Assembly (NCBI GenBank): GCA_037134895.1
Contig: JBAXLI010000008.1
Span: 1-64,000, forward strand
Length of the DNA: 64,000 nucleotides
Source: CAIRDP01 sp037134895
Lineage (GTDB): Bacteria > Bacteroidota > Bacteroidia > Bacteroidales > FEN-979
Direction: 5' to 3'
How positions within the stretch are numbered: position 1 is the stretch's first letter; each line of letters opens with the position of its first letter. The translations under genes were made by a program, and so were the position numbers. The notes under the pieces are model-generated. The model searched no databases. It saw only the letters and a program-made list of their open reading frames with translations, and had not been told where the DNA came from. Of this stretch, positions 43,527-52,900 are shown piece after piece.

Positions 43527-45812
43527 GTGAACGATAAGCTGAAAACACTTGCGAATCAAAGGTGGACTTTCCCATTCATTATGGTCCTTCTTCTCATCAT
43601 TACACTTTCGGTGAGGATGTTGTCGGATCCCGACCTTGGCACTCATCTCAGCGGGGGCAGGTGGATCGCCGAACACCACACGGTACCTCACAAGGACTTT
43701 TCGACCTACACAGTAACTGATCACCGGTACATCGATATTTACTGGGTTTTCCAGCTCCTCGTATATGGGATGTATTCGCTGGGGGGGTATGCTGGTCTGA
43801 GCCTGCTGGTGACCACTCTGAGCCTGATCCTCTTCTTACTTCTTTCCTACCGGAATCAGAACGAAAAAATTCCTACCGGGATCGGTATCTTTCTGCTGAT
43901 GTTTGCTTTCCTCGTAATTGAGCCAAGGTTGATTCTCAGGCCCGAGCTGTTTACCTACATCTTCATAGTATGCCTGGTTTTTATTCTCGATCTTTATAAC
44001 TCACGGCAAAAGGACCTGCTGTTTCTTCTCCCCTTTATCATGCTTGTATGGTGCAATATGCAGGGCCTTTTCGTGCTCGGGCTGGGTATAATCGTGATTT
44101 ACTTTGCAGGGAAATTTATTTCAGACCGTAAACCTGATTACAGGCTGGGTTTGATCCTCCTTGCTTCTGTTCTTGCTTGTCTTGTAAATCCCTATTTTTA
44201 CAGGGGCTTCCTTCTGCCTTTTGAACTCTTCTCCCGCCTGGAGGGTGAAAACATTTTCCATCAGCATATCAGGGAGCTGAGTTCTTTCGCTTCTCCCGAC
44301 AGGATGTTTTTCAAGGATTTTCTTTTCCTTGCCTGGTCGCTGCTCTGCTTTATTTCTTTTCTTTTCAGCTGGCGGATGAGGAAGGTTCATGAAGGGCTGC
44401 TGATGCTTGTTTTCTTTTACCTTGCCGTCATCTCAGTGAGAAATATCCCCTTGTTTGTTGTCATCTCAATTCCGGTTGCAGGTCGTTCGCTGAATGATAT
44501 CAGAACCGGGCTGGCCGGTAAGATGAATGGAAAGCTCATCCCTGCAGCCCGTAAACTTGCCTGGTGGCTTTGTATCCTGATCCCTGTTCTTTTAATTCCC
44601 AGGCTACTCACGAATTCTTATTACAGGGAGAATCAGTCCAACTCAAAAACCGGGCTGGGTATCGACAAATGGTATCAGCCGGTGAGGGTGGCGGATTTTA
44701 TTAAGGATAATTATCTGAATGTCAGGTTCGTCAATAGTCTTGCTTTTGGCGGATGGCTTGGTTGGAGCCTGCAGCAGCCTGTTTTCATCGACGGCCGCCT
44801 GGAGGTCATGAAGGATGAGTTGTATACAGAAGTCGTTAACAGCTGGGACGGCAAATTGCCTGCTCTTTTAAGCAAGTATAAACCTGGTTTGATCGTCTAC
44901 AATTACCTGAAGTATTATCCCTGGACTGTGCAGTTGAAAACAATGACCCATTGGCAACTGGTTTATGCCGACGGTTTCAGTGCCGTATTCGCCGAAGATG
45001 GACTGGCAGGAGGCACCCCTGGCCTGATAAGGCTTGATTCAGTCATGGTATCCGGCTTGATGAATAAGGATGTTGTCAAAATCAGGGAAACTTTGTTGCG
45101 AAAACCCTTTACCACGGCGATGAAAAGCTGGCTTTGGGGTTATTACAGGCCTTTTGACTATGCTAATGAAGAAACCCTGAACAAGGCTTCGCTGATGTTT
45201 CAGCTTGGCTTGTACGAGGCTGCCGAGATGTTGTTCCTGCAGTATCTTGATAAGGCTGATGGACAGAATTTTACTGTTTTTTACGCTCTTGCCGATATCT
45301 ACCGGTATATAGGGACAAACGACCTGGCCCGGATATGCTGTAACCGTATACTTGAAGTTGATCAGAAGGATGCAGCCGCTATCAGAACAATAGAAGAGCT
45401 TGATAAGGCACCGCCTTTCTCCCCTCCAGCCGGAATTAAGCAAACATCTGAACCTGATGCTGTAAGTTCCTTTAACCGGGGCAACGATTATTTCAGGAAC
45501 GGCCTGCCTGATAAAGCGCTGGAAGCATATAATGAAGCTCTCAAGATTAGTCCGGGCTACATCAAAGCCCTTAACAACCGTGGAATATTACTGGCATCAT
45601 CCTTCAGGAGATATAAGGAGGCTATTGCAGATTTTTCTGAGGTGATAAAAATTGATCCGGCCAATGCCGATGCATGCCTTGGAAGAGGTTCATGTTATTT
45701 TCAGCTCAACGAAACCGGCAAGGCCTGTAAGGACTGGGAAAAGGCATTCGGTCTGGGGAAGCAGGAAGCTGGAGTATTGCTTCAGCAACATTGCGGCTCG
45801 CAAAGAAAATAA
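43527..45812 (+). CDS. Polytopic membrane protein with C-terminal TPR repeats
   Basis: A 761-residue protein beginning at GTG 43527. About 10-11 membrane helices span residues 15-360; an acidic pair (DPDLGTHL) sits just after the first helix, as in GT-C glycosyltransferase-like proteins. A soluble domain (~375-500) contains NSLAFGGWLGWSLQQPVFID. The end (~560-750) has TPR repeats (AVSSFNRGNDYFRNGLPDKA, LEAYNEALKISPGYIKALNN). Glycosyltransferase activity is only a possibility. It ends 33 bases before the PurF-like gene. Confidence 0.65.
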   Translation: MNDKLKTLANQRWTFPFIMVLLLIITLSVRMLSDPDLGTHLSGGRWIAEHHTVPHKDFSTYTVTDHRYIDIYWVFQLLVYGMYSLGGYAGLSLLVTTLSLILFLLLSYRNQNEKIPTGIGIFLLMFAFLVIEPRLILRPELFTYIFIVCLVFILDLYNSRQKDLLFLLPFIMLVWCNMQGLFVLGLGIIVIYFAGKFISDRKPDYRLGLILLASVLACLVNPYFYRGFLLPFELFSRLEGENIFHQHIRELSSFASPDRMFFKDFLFLAWSLLCFISFLFSWRMRKVHEGLLMLVFFYLAVISVRNIPLFVVISIPVAGRSLNDIRTGLAGKMNGKLIPAARKLAWWLCILIPVLLIPRLLTNSYYRENQSNSKTGLGIDKWYQPVRVADFIKDNYLNVRFVNSLAFGGWLGWSLQQPVFIDGRLEVMKDELYTEVVNSWDGKLPALLSKYKPGLIVYNYLKYYPWTVQLKTMTHWQLVYADGFSAVFAEDGLAGGTPGLIRLDSVMVSGLMNKDVVKIRETLLRKPFTTAMKSWLWGYYRPFDYANEETLNKASLMFQLGLYEAAEMLFLQYLDKADGQNFTVFYALADIYRYIGTNDLARICCNRILEVDQKDAAAIRTIEELDKAPPFSPPAGIKQTSEPDAVSSFNRGNDYFRNGLPDKALEAYNEALKISPGYIKALNNRGILLASSFRRYKEAIADFSEVIKIDPANADACLGRGSCYFQLNETGKACKDWEKAFGLGKQEAGVLLQQHCGSQRK

Positions 45813-45815
45813 TCA

Positions 45816-45823
45816 TAACTTTG
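45816..45823 (+). promoter_or_regulatory. Candidate -7 element of PurF-like gene
   Basis: TAACTTTG matches TAnnTTTG, 22 bases before ATG 45846, just after the stop of the membrane/TPR gene. A partial TTG lies 22 bases upstream. Confidence 0.4.
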
Positions 45824-45845
45824 CAGCTCAATTTTAGGTCCTTCC

Positions 45846-47747
45846 ATGAGCGATTATATTCATCATGAATGCGGGATAGCCCTCGTAAGACTTTTAAAGC
45901 CACTGGAATTCTACCTGGCTAAATACGGAACTGCTTTTTATGGCCTGAACAAGCTGCATCTCCTGATGGAAAAGCAACATAACCGCGGGCAGGATGGGGC
46001 AGGGGTTGCAGCAATTAAATTCGACCTTGAACCCGGCAACCGGTTTATTCACGCGCTTCGTTCCAATGCTGAGTCTCCCATCCAGGATATTTTCGGTAAG
46101 ATCAATAAGAAACTAAAAGATATAGAAGAACGTCATCCTAAGAACCTGCTGGATATTCAATGGCTGAAGCAGAACATCGATTTCATGGGCGAGTTGTACC
46201 TGGGCCACCTCAGGTACGGGACTTTTGGCAAGAACTCAACCCTCAGCCTGCATCCTTTTGTTCGCGAGAATAACTGGCTTACTAAAAATCTGGTCGTTGC
46301 AGGGAATTTCAACCTGACCAATGTTGACGAACTTTTTAACAAGCTCATCGACCTTGGTCAATACCCTATTGAAACTTCTGATACGATTACCATTCTTGAG
46401 AAGATCGGTCATTTTCTTGATGAGGAAAATGAAGAACTTTACTGGAAATTCAAGAACCTTGGATTCAAGAAGCGAGAGATCACAGTTGAAATCGCAAGGA
46501 ACCTGAATGTACAGAAGATCCTGAGAAGATCAGCAAAATACTGGGACGGAGGTTATGTGATTGCCGGGATGTTTGGACACGGAGATGCTTTCGTGATGAG
46601 AGACCCTTCAGGAATACGTCCGGCTTTCTATTTCAGGAATGATGAAATTGTTGTTGTGACTTCCGAAAGGCCGGTGATCCAGACCGTGATGAACGTATCT
46701 ATTGATTCAGTGCATGAACTTAAGCCGGGACATGCCCTGATTGTAAAGCAGGATGGCAGGGTCAGCGAGAAAGAATTTCATAAGCCGCTTGAGAAGAAAT
46801 CCTGCTCTTTCGAGCGAATTTATTTTTCGAGGGGTACCGACAGGGATATCTACCAGGAAAGGAAGCAACTTGGAAGATTCCTTTCTCCGGGTATTTTAAA
46901 AGCAATTGACTACGACCTTGACAATACAGTGTTTTCGTATATACCCAATACGGCAGTTGATGCTTATTACGGACTGATAGAGGAGATCGGCAATTATTGC
47001 AATACAATTAAGGCCGATCGTATACTAAAGGCCGGGAAAAACCTTGACAGGGAGAAAATAGAAAAGATACTGAAGTTTCAGCCAAGGGCTGAAAAAGTCG
47101 CGGTCAAGGATTTGAAGCTCAGGACCTTCATCACGCAGGATTCCCAGAGAAACGACCTTGCCGCACATGTATATGATATAACCTACGGAAGTATCAGGCC
47201 GGGCCTCGACAACCTGGTGATTCTGGATGATTCCATCGTTAGGGGAACTACCCTCAAGCAGAGCATTATAAGGATTCTAAGCCGGCTCGGACCAAGGAAA
47301 ATCGTGATTGCTTCATCAGCTCCCCAGATACGTTTCCCCGACTGTTACGGCATCGATATGGCAAAGGTTGCAGATTTTATTGCATTTAAAGCTGCTATTG
47401 AGCTTCTCAGGGAAACACATCAGGAAGGAATCATTAATTCGGTTTACAAGAAATCAAAAGCCCAGGAAAAGCTTCAAAAGGAAAAAATTGTAAACTACGT
47501 TAAGGAGATCTATCAGCCCTTCACTCCTGAACAAATTGCCGCCAAAGTTGCTGCACTGGTCACTCCTGAGAACTGTGGAGCAAGAGTAGAGATTGTTTAT
47601 CAGACTATCGAAGATCTGCATAAAGCCTGTCCAGGGCATACTGGAGACTGGTATTTCACAGGCAATTACCCCACTCCCGGAGGGAACAAGGTGTCGAACA
47701 AGGCCTTTATAAACTATATCGAGGGGAAAAACGTAAGAGCGTATTAA
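45846..47747 (+). CDS. Divergent amidophosphoribosyltransferase-like protein
   Basis: A 633-residue class II glutamine amidotransferase with a phosphoribosyltransferase domain, the PurF layout. The nucleophile would be Cys9 (MSDYIHHECGIALV), requiring removal of an 8-residue propeptide. NRGQDGAG, HLRYGTFG and the PRPP loop VILDDSIVRGTTL are conserved. It differs from standard PurF (about 470-500 residues) by being longer and by SYIPNTAVDAYYG where PurF has VPDSG-type sequence. It may be a second PurF paralogue found in Bacteroidota; no other purine genes are nearby. Confidence 0.8.
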   Translation: MSDYIHHECGIALVRLLKPLEFYLAKYGTAFYGLNKLHLLMEKQHNRGQDGAGVAAIKFDLEPGNRFIHALRSNAESPIQDIFGKINKKLKDIEERHPKNLLDIQWLKQNIDFMGELYLGHLRYGTFGKNSTLSLHPFVRENNWLTKNLVVAGNFNLTNVDELFNKLIDLGQYPIETSDTITILEKIGHFLDEENEELYWKFKNLGFKKREITVEIARNLNVQKILRRSAKYWDGGYVIAGMFGHGDAFVMRDPSGIRPAFYFRNDEIVVVTSERPVIQTVMNVSIDSVHELKPGHALIVKQDGRVSEKEFHKPLEKKSCSFERIYFSRGTDRDIYQERKQLGRFLSPGILKAIDYDLDNTVFSYIPNTAVDAYYGLIEEIGNYCNTIKADRILKAGKNLDREKIEKILKFQPRAEKVAVKDLKLRTFITQDSQRNDLAAHVYDITYGSIRPGLDNLVILDDSIVRGTTLKQSIIRILSRLGPRKIVIASSAPQIRFPDCYGIDMAKVADFIAFKAAIELLRETHQEGIINSVYKKSKAQEKLQKEKIVNYVKEIYQPFTPEQIAAKVAALVTPENCGARVEIVYQTIEDLHKACPGHTGDWYFTGNYPTPGGNKVSNKAFINYIEGKNVRAY

Positions 47748-47810
47748 AAGTTACGAATTACGAGTTACGAGTTTCGAATTATGGTTATTACACTCGTCAC
47801 TTGTCACTCA
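47748..47810. repeat. Heptamer array between convergent stop codons
   Basis: Nine 7-mers in register start with the first base after the PurF-like stop: AAGTTAC GAATTAC GAGTTAC GAGTTTC GAATTAT GGTTATT ACACTCG TCACTTG TCACTCA. The last unit contains the stop codon (47808-47810) of the HIT gene on the other strand. Confidence 0.88.
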
Positions 47811-48200
47811 AATCGCTTCCGATATCTTCTTCGCAATAGCAGCCAGTTCCTCGTTTGTGAACTTCAGTTTTGGTTTGCGAAAATCCATATCATACATCGT
47901 CTTCAAAGGGATAAGATGGATATGGGTATGGGGCACTTCCAGGCCAATAACGGTGATACCTATCCGCTGACAGGGTACAACCTTTTCAATGGCCTTTCCA
48001 ACTTTTTTTGCAAAATTCCATAAGCCCGCATGGAGATCGTTTTCCATATCAAAAATGTAATTGATCTCTTTTTTAGGAATTATAAGGGTGTGTCCTTCCT
48101 GAAGTGGATTGATATCCAGAAATGCGAGGTAATCATCATCTTCAGTGACTTTATGACAAGGGATCTCTCCGTTTACAATACGAGTGAAAATACTGGCCAT
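47808..48200 (-). CDS. HIT-family nucleotide hydrolase/transferase
   Basis: Start at ATG 48200 (MASIFTRIVNGEIPCHKV), 130 residues. The histidine triad HTHIHLIP near residue 97 and the Hint-like start (IFxRIxxGEIP, DINPLQEGHTLIIPK) identify a HIT protein acting on nucleoside phosphoramidates or related phosphates. Start lies 2 bases from the greA stop, so cotranscription with greA is likely. Confidence 0.92.
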   Translation of the reverse strand: MASIFTRIVNGEIPCHKVTEDDDYLAFLDINPLQEGHTLIIPKKEINYIFDMENDLHAGLWNFAKKVGKAIEKVVPCQRIGITVIGLEVPHTHIHLIPLKTMYDMDFRKPKLKFTNEELAAIAKKISEAI

Positions 48201-48201
48201 T

Positions 48202-48687
48202 TTAACTGTTTTGTCTTGATATTTCAATGATTTCAAATGCGATGCTTCCGGCCGGTATAGTGATCTCAACTTTTTCCCCCAGGGTTTTCCCAAGCAGGCC
48301 TTTTGCAATCGGAGAACTCACCGATAATTTGAAGACTTTGATATTGGCTTCATTCTCGGGTACCAGGGTGTAAGTTACAAGGCTTCCGTTTGTAGTGTTT
48401 CTAAGTTTCACGGTCGAGAAAATCAGAACTTTGGTGTTATCGAGTTTCTTTTCATCTATAAGACGGGCGTTACTTACGGTATCCTGAAGCTTGGAGATCT
48501 TAAGCTCAAGCATTGACTGGGCTTCTTTGGCAGCGGCATATTCGGCATTCTCTGACAGGTCGCCTTTATCCCTTGCTTCAGCAATCTGCCTTGAGATTGA
48601 CGGTCTTTCAACCATTACCAATTGCTGCAGTTCATCTTTCAGTTTCTGCAGTCCTTCAGGGGTATAGTATTTAATATCCGTCGACAT
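48202..48687 (-). CDS. greA: Transcription elongation factor GreA
   Basis: Start at ATG 48687 gives 161 residues. N-terminal coiled coil (YYTPEGLQKLKDELQQLVMV) with the acidic tip in ARDKGDLSENAEYAAAKEAQ, and C-terminal FKBP-like domain (SPIAKGLLGKTLGEKVEITI). It rescues backtracked RNA polymerase by stimulating transcript cleavage. Followed by the HIT gene; upstream is the terminator of the secretion trio. Confidence 0.95.
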   Translation of the reverse strand: MSTDIKYYTPEGLQKLKDELQQLVMVERPSISRQIAEARDKGDLSENAEYAAAKEAQSMLELKISKLQDTVSNARLIDEKKLDNTKVLIFSTVKLRNTTNGSLVTYTLVPENEANIKVFKLSVSSPIAKGLLGKTLGEKVEITIPAGSIAFEIIEISRQNS

Positions 48688-48713
48688 AAGATTCAGGTTG
48701 AGATCATAATAAG

Positions 48714-48741
48714 GCAAAAGACCCTTTTAAAGGGTCCTTTG
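48714..48741 (-). terminator. Intrinsic terminator of the receptor/PorV operon
   Basis: On the minus strand GACCCTT TAA AAGGGTC forms a stem (48720-48726 with 48730-48736), followed by TTTT. It lies 36 bases past the stop of the PorV/PorQ-like gene and just upstream of greA. Confidence 0.7.
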
Positions 48742-48776
48742 CAAGAAAAAGAATTTCAGTGGAGCGTTCTAAGAGA

Positions 48777-49853
48777 CTAGAAATTAAGTTTTAATCCTAC
48801 ACTATGAGTTCCGGAATAGGGGTTGGTTGCACGATATGAATAGTCGATACCGATACCACTGCCTTTTTCCTTGTTGAAAGGAACGGAGACAGTAAAGCCG
48901 GCATTAAGCCCGGTGAAGACTGTTCCACGGTCGGCAAGGGTCGAATTGAACATTCCACCCTGGTAAGTATATCCTGCGCGAACTGCGAAGTAATATTTGA
49001 GGTCATATTCAAGACCCAGGGTAAACTGGTCTTTAGTAAACGAGTTGGACGTGAAGTTTCCGGCAAGAATAATCTTATTCATGTCGTTAATGTTGAAATC
49101 ATAAGAAGCGCCGATTCTCAATGTAGCCGGAAGTTCATAGGATGCTGACCTCTGTTCAACAGTGAAAAGGTCGTTGTCGTTGCCGTGGGAAGGAATAATA
49201 CCACGGAAAGCAAGACCATCACCACGGAATTTAAGGTTGGATCCAACGTTCTTCAAAGCAACACCAAACTTTACCTGCTGCTTCTCTCCGGTTACGTAAA
49301 GAACCCCTGCATCAATTGCAATGGCCATGGCGCTGGCATCGGCTATGGCCTCATTAACGAGTTTGATGTTCAAACCGCCGTAGATGCTGTTGGAAAAGGC
49401 TTTTGCATAAGAAAGGTTAATATTCAGGTAGCTTGGTTTAAAGGTTCCAAGACCGCCCTGGGGTGAGTTTGTCGTTGTAATCTGGATTTCGCCAAAGTTC
49501 ATCGACATGAACGATGCACTGAGTACACCACCGCTCTTCCCAAGAGACTGGCTGAAACCGAAGGCCATAACGTTAACTCCTGAACCGGATAACCAGTTCG
49601 TATACGAAAAGATTATTTCGGTCCCCTTTGTGAAGGCAGTACCTGCAATATTGGTATACATAGCCTCAAGGCCCTGTGTACAGGAGGTTCCGACGGAACC
49701 CCAGCCTGAACTCCTGGCCCATGGGTTGATCAGTAATTCCGATGCACCGGCCTGGCCCGAACGGTCTTTATTACCGGCAGAGGCCTGATAGGTTGGAGCG
49801 ACAACCAATCCGACGAAGAATATTGCAATCAGAAGTCTGTATATATTTTTCAT
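48777..49853 (-). CDS. PorV/PorQ-family outer membrane beta-barrel protein
   Basis: Start at ATG 49853 gives a signal peptide (MKNIYRLLIAIFFVGLVVAP..., cut after ASA) and 358 residues. The mature start GASELLINPWARSSGWGSVG is the hallmark of the PorV/PorQ (UPF0164) family; glycine-rich amphipathic strands fill the rest and it ends SVGLKLNF. PorV shuttles T9SS cargo to the sortase-like PorU; related proteins are T9SS-associated or transport porins. Here it follows the 1458-residue secreted protein gene by 48 bases, suggesting a dedicated partner. Confidence 0.85.
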   Translation of the reverse strand: MKNIYRLLIAIFFVGLVVAPTYQASAGNKDRSGQAGASELLINPWARSSGWGSVGTSCTQGLEAMYTNIAGTAFTKGTEIIFSYTNWLSGSGVNVMAFGFSQSLGKSGGVLSASFMSMNFGEIQITTTNSPQGGLGTFKPSYLNINLSYAKAFSNSIYGGLNIKLVNEAIADASAMAIAIDAGVLYVTGEKQQVKFGVALKNVGSNLKFRGDGLAFRGIIPSHGNDNDLFTVEQRSASYELPATLRIGASYDFNINDMNKIILAGNFTSNSFTKDQFTLGLEYDLKYYFAVRAGYTYQGGMFNSTLADRGTVFTGLNAGFTVSVPFNKEKGSGIGIDYSYRATNPYSGTHSVGLKLNF

Positions 49854-49901
49854 AGTCCTGAATTTTTTTGTTGTTAGCATCATCTCAAAAAGTTTAAACC
49901 G

Positions 49902-52900
49902 TTACAATGAGTTCAAGTCAACAGGTCGCAACATTCCAAACCATCTGATGGTTCGTTCACCTAAATTATCAGCTTTGACGTGAATCAGGTAAACCCCGCC
50001 GGAAATTGGAATTCCGGCAAAATTCTTGAGATCCCAATCAATAGATGTTTTAGCATCAGTATTTAGCCCGGCGGTTGAGGAGCGGGGCTCGGGGATACCG
50101 GCTTTATCGACATTATACTGACGGATTAATGTACCGCTCAGATCAAAGATCGTAACAGTACATTTTGTAGGAAGATTAACAATCTTGATTCGGTTGTCGA
50201 GCTGGTTACGCTCATAATCATCATATGCGTAATACGGATTGGGAACAACGTTGATAAGGTCAAGATCAGTTGTTGCCTTGTCTGTATTATTTTTCTGAGT
50301 GGCGATAGGGGTAGTGTTGAACATATAGACAGGGTAATTTCTGTTCAGTGTGTCTTTTGATGTCGAAGGCAAAGGCTCTGAATAGTACCTCTGATAGGCC
50401 CTGTTAACACGGATTTTAATCGTTACCTGGTTGGCAAGCCAGGGTACTCCGTCAACCGACAATGGGATGGAAGTATACAATGCAGTACCGTAGGCAAGCC
50501 ATTTATCGACTTTAGTTTGATTCATGACAGTGTATAATTTTGCTCCTGCATCATAAGCCGGGAAGACCTGAAATTTCGATGCATCAACAATTTTGGTCAT
50601 ATGACCCATGATGTAGATATAATGCTCACCACCGAATACCGGAGCTCCTGAAGGACTGAAAACACGGGAGGATGGGTTGAAGAGCATATCACTTCCGTTA
50701 TCGGCGCCAAGCCAGGAATTTTCACCGAACATGATATTGAGGCGTTCACCTGTCTCAATATTGATTGCATAACCGGGGAACCAGCCCATACCTGTTGCAC
50801 TGATATAATTGGAATTCAGGGTCGGGTTAACATTGCTAACTCCGGCCTGGCCTTCAATATTGACTGAAGGAGCTTTTCTGATGGAGAACTGCTCGGCATG
50901 GCCCTGGGACAAATTGGTATCAGAACAGAGTTCAATAACCGGACAACGAGTCCACTTTGATTTGTCAGGAGTAAATACAATATCTACGCTGGGAATATCG
51001 GTTAGCTTACAATAATCTCTTTTCTGTTTCAGCGAATAAGCAGGCCCGTTTTTATTAACAGTTTGTTCAACAGCAGCAGCAAGCACATACGGCGCCCATG
51101 TTGCCCCCGTTGCAGTCACTGTAGTTCCATTGATAGTGTATGGCACATCAAGAACCTGGATTTTTCCGAAGTTTTTGTTCGGGTCCCATGGCCGTTTTGG
51201 TGAACCGTCATAATCATAGTCATTATACTTCACCTGGGCGGCATTCGTGGTGGAATATGAGCCTGACCTGATCCAGTTCAATGGTGAGGCAGGAACATCG
51301 CTGTCGGGTACCCCGCTGAGCCACCTGGTAAGACTATCCTGGTAGATGGCTGCCGGGGCCCATAGCATCCCGTTATTCGATGCAACACCCTGGGCATTCA
51401 CTGAGTCACCGGGATAAGGCACCTGGTTGATGGTAATAGCAAAACCAAGTTCGATAAAGAGGGACTCATATGGATAAATTGTTGAAGTATCTGAACGGAA
51501 CGTTTTGAAATTGGTAAGGTCAACTGCGCTCCACTTTCCAAACATGATCTTTTTATTATAGAATGGATTGCCTGTTGATGGTCCGGGTACCATGGAATCT
51601 AATTTGACCATGTATTTTCCGCTGATGACATTAAGAGGATCGATCACTTTGACCCCGATAGGTCCTGCGCCTACAGAATAGTTTGCCCTGTAAGCAATAG
51701 GGTAATCTGGTCCGCCATAAGTATTCGTTAAAGAATCAGCAGGAGGTTTCATCATGATAGAATCAACAGTGCTCTGGGTAAGGTTCAATATCATACCGCC
51801 ATTTCCCTGACCCTGGATACGTGTGATCTCAGGACCTTCGCCATAGAAAGAATTGGAAACGATCCCAACCGGTATATGAGGAATTGCTGTGTACTGTTTG
51901 ATGTTTCCACGGCCCCTCAGGTACGGGGTCTTCTGTCCGTCAAGTCCTGCAGGGTCATTCGGATTATACTGTTTGAAGTTATTGTAAGCGTAAGCAATGA
52001 CCATGTAATAGTATTGCTTATGGTTGATAAAGGTAGGGTCTCCCTGTGAGAAAAGGTCAGTATTAAGTACAAACGAATGTTTGACACCGAGATCTGTGCC
52101 ATCGACCATCACCTGTCCTTTATTACCTCCGAGATTCGGGTCATATACCCAGTCGACGAGTTTTGTAACCCCGTTCTTGATATCACACTGGGCTACCTGT
52201 CTTGACTTGGTTGCATCATCGAGGTCGGCAGCAGAAACGGTAGCATCCTTTAACTGGTAGATCTGGTAACCTTCAAAGTGATACAGCGAATCGTAACGAA
52301 CCTTCGAGGTAGTCGGAGTCTGAATGGTAGGATCATATTCCTGGTATTTTTCCTGGTAGTTATTTCCGGCATCATTCGATTTGCGGTTGGTCAGGTAAAT
52401 GATCAGTTCCTGGTTGAGTTCTTCAATGGTCATATCCGGGGCATTGGGCCCGTTAAGAACGGCAAAACAGTTATCAAACAAAGTCTGGCATTTATCGTCG
52501 ACCTGCCTGAGTAATTCAACTGATTCGAGATTTGTGCCGGCGATACTGCGTGCCCAGGGAATACCCACAGTGATATAGTTACAGGCGCCAGGGAGAAGGG
52601 TAAATTCACCGGCTGACTGCATGAAACGACGGTCGGATGGATTGTTGCCTGCAGTTGCTTCTGTCCATGTGCCGGGCCTGTTGGGTTCAAGTCCGTAAGT
52701 CCCCCAAAGGCAGGGGTCTGAATCCCCGGGGAACATGAAATCGCAGGTAGGTCCGTAACCGCCACCCTGGAGGTTTCCGTTTCCGCCATAGATCATCCTG
52801 GTGTTATCACGCCAGATCCCCTTAAGATAATTATAATACTGGGGAGCGTAAGCAGGGTCCTGCATATAATCGGGCACACCTGAATTGTTATGGTAAACGA

